From: Candidatus Bathyarchaeota archaeon
Lineage (GTDB): Archaea > Thermoproteota > Bathyarchaeia > Bathyarchaeales > Bathycorpusculaceae
Direction of reading: 5' to 3'
NCBI GenBank assembly: GCA_003601785.1
Contig: PIYA01000053.1
Coordinates: 1 to 8,902, forward strand
DNA length: 8,902 nt
This document shows, one piece after another, positions 5,910 to 8,902 of this stretch. A program made the position numbers and the translations under genes. The notes beneath the pieces were generated by a model. The model had not been told where the DNA came from and ran no database searches. It saw only the letters and a list, made by a program, of their open reading frames with translations. Position 1 is the stretch's first letter. Each line of letters opens with the position of its first letter.

Positions 5910-5938
5910 GGGTTTGGGTTTGGGGGTTAAGTTTTAAT
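5910..5938 (+). repeat. Right copy of a repeat pair flanking proC, with G-tract
   Basis: GGGTTTGGGTTTGGGGG (5910-5926) runs into GTTAAGTTTTAAT (5926-5938), which overlaps the stop codon of the minus-strand radical SAM reading frame. It shares a 13-mer direct repeat and a 10-mer inverted repeat with 4784-4806. Three G-runs separated by TTT resemble a G-quadruplex or telomere-like motif. Confidence 0.4.
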
Positions 5939-6155
5939 TTTTAGATTTGTAAGCTGCAGAGTATTCTAACCCGTGCTTTTTCAGCCGCTTGACAACATGA
6001 GGGTACAGTATTAACTCTTCAATTTCGACTTCCTCAACCAGCTTTGGATCGATTCGCTCGATTCTCTTAAGAAGTTTTTGGAAGTTTTTCTCTGAAGAAA
6101 ACGATGACATTACAGATGGATGACAACTAACTCCAGCATCCATCAAGTTCTGCAA
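5934..6155 (-). CDS. C-terminal part of a frameshifted radical SAM protein
   Basis: This 73-codon frame is the missing tail of the radical SAM gene upstream (6127-6690). It opens on TTG at 6155 with QNLMDAGVSCHPSVMSSFS and ends with IDPKLVEEVEIEELILYPHVVKRLKKHGLEY. These are phrases I recall from the end of archaeal radical SAM homologues of about 250 residues. The frame is closed upstream by TGA at 6165-6167, so the join must lie between 6164 and 6130. Removing one T from the minus-strand TTT (plus-strand AAA, 6154-6156) gives a continuous QLKSILQNLMDAGVSCHP. It is unlikely to be a separate gene: no ribosome-binding site precedes the TTG. Whether the cause is a sequencing error, a real pseudogene or recoding cannot be decided here. 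Confidence 0.7.
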   Translation of the reverse strand: MQNLMDAGVSCHPSVMSSFSSEKNFQKLLKRIERIDPKLVEEVEIEELILYPHVVKRLKKHGLEYSAAYKSKN

Positions 6156-6690
6156 AGATTGATTTCAACTGTAACACGAAGCCTGAAGGCTTCGCACCCG
6201 TTAACAAAGCGAATTCGCTCTCACTGCATCCTTTAAGGGAAACTCTCACATGAACGAAATTATACTTCACCAATCTCGAAGCGTAATCTTTATCATAGCC
6301 TAGAAGTATCCCGTTGGTTTCAAGGATGAAAGAAAAACCTTCACCTTGAAGATTTTCAAGAACTTGTAACAAGTGAGACTTCCCTATTGTGGGTTCCCCT
6401 CCGCTGATTCTAAGCTGGTTTAGGCCTCTTTTCCTAGCCAGCATAACCAAACTATTGACGATTTTTTCTGGGCTGTAAAATTTTCCAACATCAGCTGGAT
6501 GAAACATCACATAATCTGAAACCCAGCAAAACTTGCATAACAAACCGCAGCCAACACAGTCAGCTGTCACTATTCCACCATACCATCTCGCTGGCCTAAC
6601 ACGATAATACTTCCTCTGCAAACCGTTAATACTCTTACGGGTGACCAGTTTTTCAATTGACAGATGTCTCCGAACAGGATCATAAAGCAT
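6127..6690 (-). CDS. Radical SAM protein, N-terminal and core part (reading frame broken at 3' end)
   Basis: Residues 1-175 form a radical SAM core. After RKYYRVRPARWYGGIVTADC comes the iron-sulfur motif CX3CX2C, Cys48, Cys52 and Cys55 (CGLLCKFCW), with an extra Cys45. SAM-binding elements include ISGGEPTIG (95-103) and ETNG (124-127), then HVRVSLKG (147-154). The family binds a [4Fe-4S] cluster and cleaves SAM to a 5'-deoxyadenosyl radical; the substrate is unknown. I recall similar archaeal proteins (COG5014-like). In this frame the last residues (IFAELDGCWS, then TAG) look foreign, and the family tail appears in another frame at 5934-6155. The TTT at 6154-6156 is the likely shift site. A functional full-length product would have about 250 residues. 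Probable TATA box lies at 6724-6735, minus strand. It is convergent with proC and divergent from rpl44e. Confidence 0.85.
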   Translation of the reverse strand: MLYDPVRRHLSIEKLVTRKSINGLQRKYYRVRPARWYGGIVTADCVGCGLLCKFCWVSDYVMFHPADVGKFYSPEKIVNSLVMLARKRGLNQLRISGGEPTIGKSHLLQVLENLQGEGFSFILETNGILLGYDKDYASRLVKYNFVHVRVSLKGCSESEFALLTGAKPSGFVLQLKSIFAELDGCWS

Positions 6691-6723
6691 GGGTGAAACG
6701 CCTAATCATCGTTTAATTAAAAC

Positions 6724-6735
6724 AAATTTATAATA
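6724..6735 (-). promoter_or_regulatory. TATA box of the radical SAM gene
   Basis: Minus-strand TATTATAAATTT is centred about 40 bases before the ATG at 6690, predicting a leader near 14 bases. The leader holds no strong ribosome-binding site. TTTAATTAAA just downstream is a second AT-rich candidate. Confidence 0.4.
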
Positions 6736-6753
6736 GGGTGGATTTAGATTTTA

Positions 6754-6770
6754 GTGAAAAAATATAAGAG
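6754..6770 (+). promoter_or_regulatory. Promoter of the rpl44e-rps27e-aif2a operon
   Basis: GTGAAAAAATATAAGAG reads as a purine-rich BRE followed by a TATA box centred near 6765. Transcription would start about 6790, giving a roughly 20-base leader that contains GGTGA at 6802-6806 before the GTG start at 6810. Confidence 0.5.
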
Positions 6771-6809
6771 TAAGCGCGCCTTTTTATGCAAAGGCTGACG
6801 TGGTGAAAA

Positions 6810-7085
6810 GTGAATATTCCAAAAGAGATTAGGACTTACTGTCCAAGATGTAAAAAACATCAGATTCACACGGTTTCCCTTTACAAGGCTGGAAAGCGGA
6901 GAGCATTAGCCAAAGGTGAACGGCACCACAGAAGAGAAAAGAAGGGTTACGGTGGACAAAAGTATCCCCTTCAAAGAGACTTCGCAAAGACCACTAAGAA
7001 ACAAACGTTGAAGCTCAAGTGTAAAGTTTGCGGTTACACAAGACACATGGAAGGAATACGCTTAAGAAAAGCAGTAATTACTTAA
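6810..7085 (+). CDS. rpl44e: 50S ribosomal protein eL42 (L44e)
   Basis: This is the archaeal/eukaryotic large-subunit protein that lies near the ribosomal E site. The 91-residue, strongly basic sequence carries the zinc ribbon cysteines Cys11/Cys14 (TYCPRCKKHQIH) and Cys71/Cys74 (LKCKVCGYTRH). Between them is the family's HRREKKGYGGQKYPLQRDFAK-like stretch with GYGGQKYP at 47-54. The start is GTG at 6810, placed by GGTGA three bases before it and by the usual MNIPKEIRTYCP beginning. It opens the operon, with rps27e 14 bases downstream. Length matches the family and no anomaly is seen. Confidence 0.97.
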   Translation: MNIPKEIRTYCPRCKKHQIHTVSLYKAGKRRALAKGERHHRREKKGYGGQKYPLQRDFAKTTKKQTLKLKCKVCGYTRHMEGIRLRKAVIT

Positions 7086-7099
7086 GAGGGGGTTAAATC

Positions 7100-7297
7100 A
7101 TGAGTGAGTGGGAAAAACTTATCCCAAGACCGAAAAGCAGTTTCCTTAAAGTTAAATGTCCAAATTGCGGTAACGAACAGATAATCTTCAGCCACGCAGT
7201 AAACAAGGTTAAATGCACTGTTTGCGGAACGGTGCTTGCAGAACCTTCTGGTGGAAAGGCGATAATTAAAGGTGAGATAATAGCGGTTTTCGAGTAG
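7100..7297 (+). CDS. rps27e: 30S ribosomal protein eS27
   Basis: This is the small-subunit zinc-binding protein shared with eukaryotes. The 65-residue sequence has the expected C4 zinc ribbon: Cys20/Cys23 (VKCPNCGNEQIIFSH) and Cys39/Cys42 (KCTVCGTVLAEPSGGKA). It ends with the family GKAIIKGEIIAVFE tail. The ATG at 7100 follows a GAGGGGGT site at 7086-7093. It is the second gene of the translation operon, seven bases before the aIF2-alpha start. Archaeal eS27 is normally about this size, so the gene is complete. Confidence 0.97.
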   Translation: MSEWEKLIPRPKSSFLKVKCPNCGNEQIIFSHAVNKVKCTVCGTVLAEPSGGKAIIKGEIIAVFE

Positions 7298-7304
7298 GGA
7301 ACGT

Positions 7305-8096
7305 GTGATGAGTAGCAGAAAAAGCGAGTGGCCTGAAGTCGGTGACTTGGTGATAGCCACCATAGAGAAAGTTATGGATTACGGTGCCTACGTTAAGCTG
7401 GATGAGTATGATAAAGAGGGATTACTACACATATCAGAAATCTCCTCCTCTTGGATTAGAAACATCCGCAATTTTGTCCGTGAAGGACAAAAAGTTGTTT
7501 TAAAAGTTCTACGGGTTGACGTGGAGAAGGGACACATAGACTTGTCCCTCAGAAGAGTCACCAAACGAGAAAAAAGAGAGAAGATCATGCTTTGGAAAAA
7601 AGAGAGAAAAGCTGAAGCATTACTCAGAAACTTGGCTGAAAAAAAAGGTTTATCTTTTGAGGAAATCTACGAAAAAGCAGGAGCCTTAATTGAGAAGAAA
7701 TACGGATTGTACGAAGGCTTCGAAAAAGCCGCAAAAGAAGGAGCTGAGGTCTTCACGAGGATAGGTGTCCCGAAGGAACTCGCAGTTGCACTTGCGAAGA
7801 TTGCGAAGGAAAGAATACGCATCCCCATGGTTAAGGTGAAAGGCATAGTTGAACTTCGATGTGCAAAACCGAACGGTGTAAAAGTCATTAAAAACGCGTT
7901 CTTAAACGCTAGAAAAAGCAAAAAATCTGAAGAAGCGAAAATCCGCTTCTATGTTGTCGCAGCACCGAAATACTGCGTTGAAGTTCTAGCCGAAAACTAC
8001 AAGATTGCAGAAAACGTTTTGCAAAGTGTTGCCCAAAACATAATTTCAGACGTTGAGAAAGCTGGTGGAGAAGGAGTTTTTAGAAGGAGCAAGTAA
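7305..8096 (+). CDS. eif2a: Translation initiation factor aIF2 subunit alpha
   Basis: This is the alpha subunit of aIF2, which with beta and gamma brings initiator Met-tRNA to the small ribosomal subunit. The 263-residue length is typical. Residues 11-84 are the S1-type OB fold (GDLVIATIEKVMDYGAYVKL, GLLHISEIS, IDLSLRRV). A helical middle domain follows (about 88-175), then a C-terminal alpha/beta domain (about 176-258) that binds the gamma subunit. Ser47 in SEISSSWIRNI aligns with the Ser51 regulatory site of eukaryotic eIF2-alpha. The first codons are GTG-ATG, so translation may begin at 7305 or at the ATG at 7308; AGGGA at 7296-7300 suits either. The stop overlaps the nop10 start (TAATG), showing translational coupling. 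Confidence 0.96.
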   Translation: MMSSRKSEWPEVGDLVIATIEKVMDYGAYVKLDEYDKEGLLHISEISSSWIRNIRNFVREGQKVVLKVLRVDVEKGHIDLSLRRVTKREKREKIMLWKKERKAEALLRNLAEKKGLSFEEIYEKAGALIEKKYGLYEGFEKAAKEGAEVFTRIGVPKELAVALAKIAKERIRIPMVKVKGIVELRCAKPNGVKVIKNAFLNARKSKKSEEAKIRFYVVAAPKYCVEVLAENYKIAENVLQSVAQNIISDVEKAGGEGVFRRSK

Positions 8097-8296
8097 TGGT
8101 TTGGCTTCTGAGGAAGTGTGAAAAATGTGGAAAATACACTCTGAAAAAAAATAAATGTCCATACTGCGGTGGAAAAGTTCGAATACCACACCCGCCCAAA
8201 TTTTCACCAGACGACAAGTATCTCAAATATAAAATGGCGTTAAAAGAAGAGATGGAGAATGAAAGAAACATTCGTCAAAGAACTCAAAAAAGTTGA
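8096..8296 (+). CDS. nop10: Nop10, H/ACA RNP protein
   Basis: Nop10 is part of the H/ACA guide-RNA particle with Cbf5, Gar1 and L7Ae, which makes pseudouridine in rRNA and tRNA. The 66-residue protein begins with a zinc ribbon, Cys8/Cys11 (RKCEKCGKYTL) and Cys21/Cys24 (KCPYCGGKV). The family motif PHPPKFSPDDKY (31-42) that contacts Cbf5 follows. The ATG shares its A with the TAA stop of aIF2-alpha. The final 13 codons overlap the PAC2 gene in another frame, so the charged C-terminal tail (MENERNIRQRTQKS) is slightly longer than in most archaeal versions and probably constrained by that overlap. Confidence 0.95.
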   Translation: MVWLLRKCEKCGKYTLKKNKCPYCGGKVRIPHPPKFSPDDKYLKYKMALKEEMENERNIRQRTQKS

Positions 8297-8902
8297 ACTC
8301 AAAAATCCCATATTAATCGAAGGACTTCCAGGTTTAGGACTGGTAGGGAGAATAGCAACGCGTTATTTGATCAAGCGGTTAAAGGCTGAAAAACTCGCCC
8401 ATTTATACTCTCCCCACTTTCCTTATTACGTCCTTGTGAACAAGAAGGGAAGTGTGAGACTTCCACGCGGAACCTTTTATTATTGGAAAAATGAAAACGG
8501 GGAGAATGATTTAATGTTTTTCACAGGTGATAGCCAAGCACAAACAATTGAGGGACAGTATGAAGTTTCAAGCTGCATACTGGACTTCGCAAAAAAACAC
8601 AACGTAAAAACCGTTGTAACAATCGGCGGCTACCGAATGGAAGTGAAAGACAAACCAAAGGTCATCACAGCAGCAACAAACCCCGAACTTTTAAAAAAAG
8701 CTCTAAAAGCCAAAGCAATCATGAGTCCAACCGGAAACCCCATTGTGGGAACCGCTGGCTTAATCTTGGGTCTTGCTCGTTTCAAAGATGTTGAAGCTGT
8801 TTGTCTTTTAGGCGAAACCCGTGGATATCTACCCGACCCGAAAGCGGCTAAAAGTGTCTTGGAAGTTCTGCAGAGGATAATCGGTTTTAAGGTTGACTTA
8901 AC
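8259..8902 (+). CDS. PAC2-family proteasome assembly chaperone homologue (3' end outside window)
   Basis: The plus-strand frame from the ATG at 8259 is open for 214 codons to the window edge. It carries typical archaeal PAC2 (COG2047-like) features: LIEGLPGLGLVGRIATRYLI at about 19-38, FFTGDSQAQ, VVTIGGY, NPIVGTAGLILGLA, and LLGETRGYLPDPKAA near the end, where many relatives have GETPGY. Characterised archaeal relatives (PbaA/PbaB) help or interact with the 20S proteasome, so a soluble assembly-related role is likely but unproven for this copy. It overlaps nop10 by 38 bases with GGAG at 8254-8257 immediately before the start, so translation is probably coupled. Co-location with L44e, S27e, aIF2-alpha and Nop10 is a recurrent archaeal arrangement. 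The ending is missing. Confidence 0.9.
   Translation, partial: MKETFVKELKKVELKNPILIEGLPGLGLVGRIATRYLIKRLKAEKLAHLYSPHFPYYVLVNKKGSVRLPRGTFYYWKNENGENDLMFFTGDSQAQTIEGQYEVSSCILDFAKKHNVKTVVTIGGYRMEVKDKPKVITAATNPELLKKALKAKAIMSPTGNPIVGTAGLILGLARFKDVEAVCLLGETRGYLPDPKAAKSVLEVLQRIIGFKVDL

Noticed and set aside
6151..6164. Programmed ribosomal frameshift signal in the radical SAM gene
   Set aside because: ATCTTTGCAG is not a recognised slippery sequence, and I see no obvious stimulatory hairpin just downstream, so I record a frameshift but do not claim recoding.
7997..8271. Minus-strand ORFs across the aIF2-alpha/nop10 junction
   Set aside because: They are shadows of two secure genes and contain Phe/Ser-rich, motif-free translations.

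Overview
The window is archaeal chromosomal DNA. Its markers are a bifunctional fructose-1,6-bisphosphate aldolase/phosphatase, ribosomal proteins eL42 (L44e) and eS27, aIF2-alpha, Nop10, a PAC2-family proteasome-assembly protein and a DUF2095 protein. Promoters look like TATA boxes (often CTTAAATA) about 25-30 bases before a start, and ribosome-binding sites are GGTGA-type, sometimes before GTG or TTG starts. The gene content fits a TACK-type archaeon, with Bathyarchaeia a plausible guess, but the sequence alone does not prove the lineage. No tRNA, rRNA, CRISPR array, insertion sequence or phage gene was found.

Layout. (1) 1-461, minus strand: a regulator cut by the window edge, with a ribbon-helix-helix, a coiled coil and a winged helix. 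(2) 581-4376: a carbohydrate block. The gluconeogenic FBP aldolase/phosphatase gene (plus) converges on and overlaps by 14 bases a minus-strand winged-helix/DUF5752-like gene. That gene is divergent from a GT4/GT5-type glycosyltransferase (glycogen-synthase-like), which is followed at 28 bases by an archaeal nucleotidyltransferase. The 209-base divergent region holds a perfect 17-base palindrome and a second inverted repeat around a TATA-like box. (3) 4436-4780: a small DUF2095 protein, then a non-coding stretch with a 79-base run lacking G. (4) 5062-5880: proC, the last step of proline synthesis, flanked by related GGGTTTGGGG/GTTAAGTTTTAAT elements. (5) 5934-6690, minus: a radical SAM gene interrupted by an apparent one-base frameshift. 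(6) 6810-8902: the conserved archaeal translation/RNP cluster rpl44e, rps27e, aif2a, nop10 and PAC2, tightly packed with overlaps and running off the window.

Functionally, block 2 joins hexose-phosphate formation with a glucan or sugar transfer enzyme and an adjacent candidate regulator. Block 6 is a house-keeping operon linking ribosome assembly, initiation, rRNA pseudouridylation and proteasome biogenesis. The window is mostly core genome. The items that merit a second look are the frameshifted radical SAM gene, the operator-like palindromes beside the DUF5752 regulator, the two-DNA-binding-domain regulator at the left edge and the repeat pair around proC.
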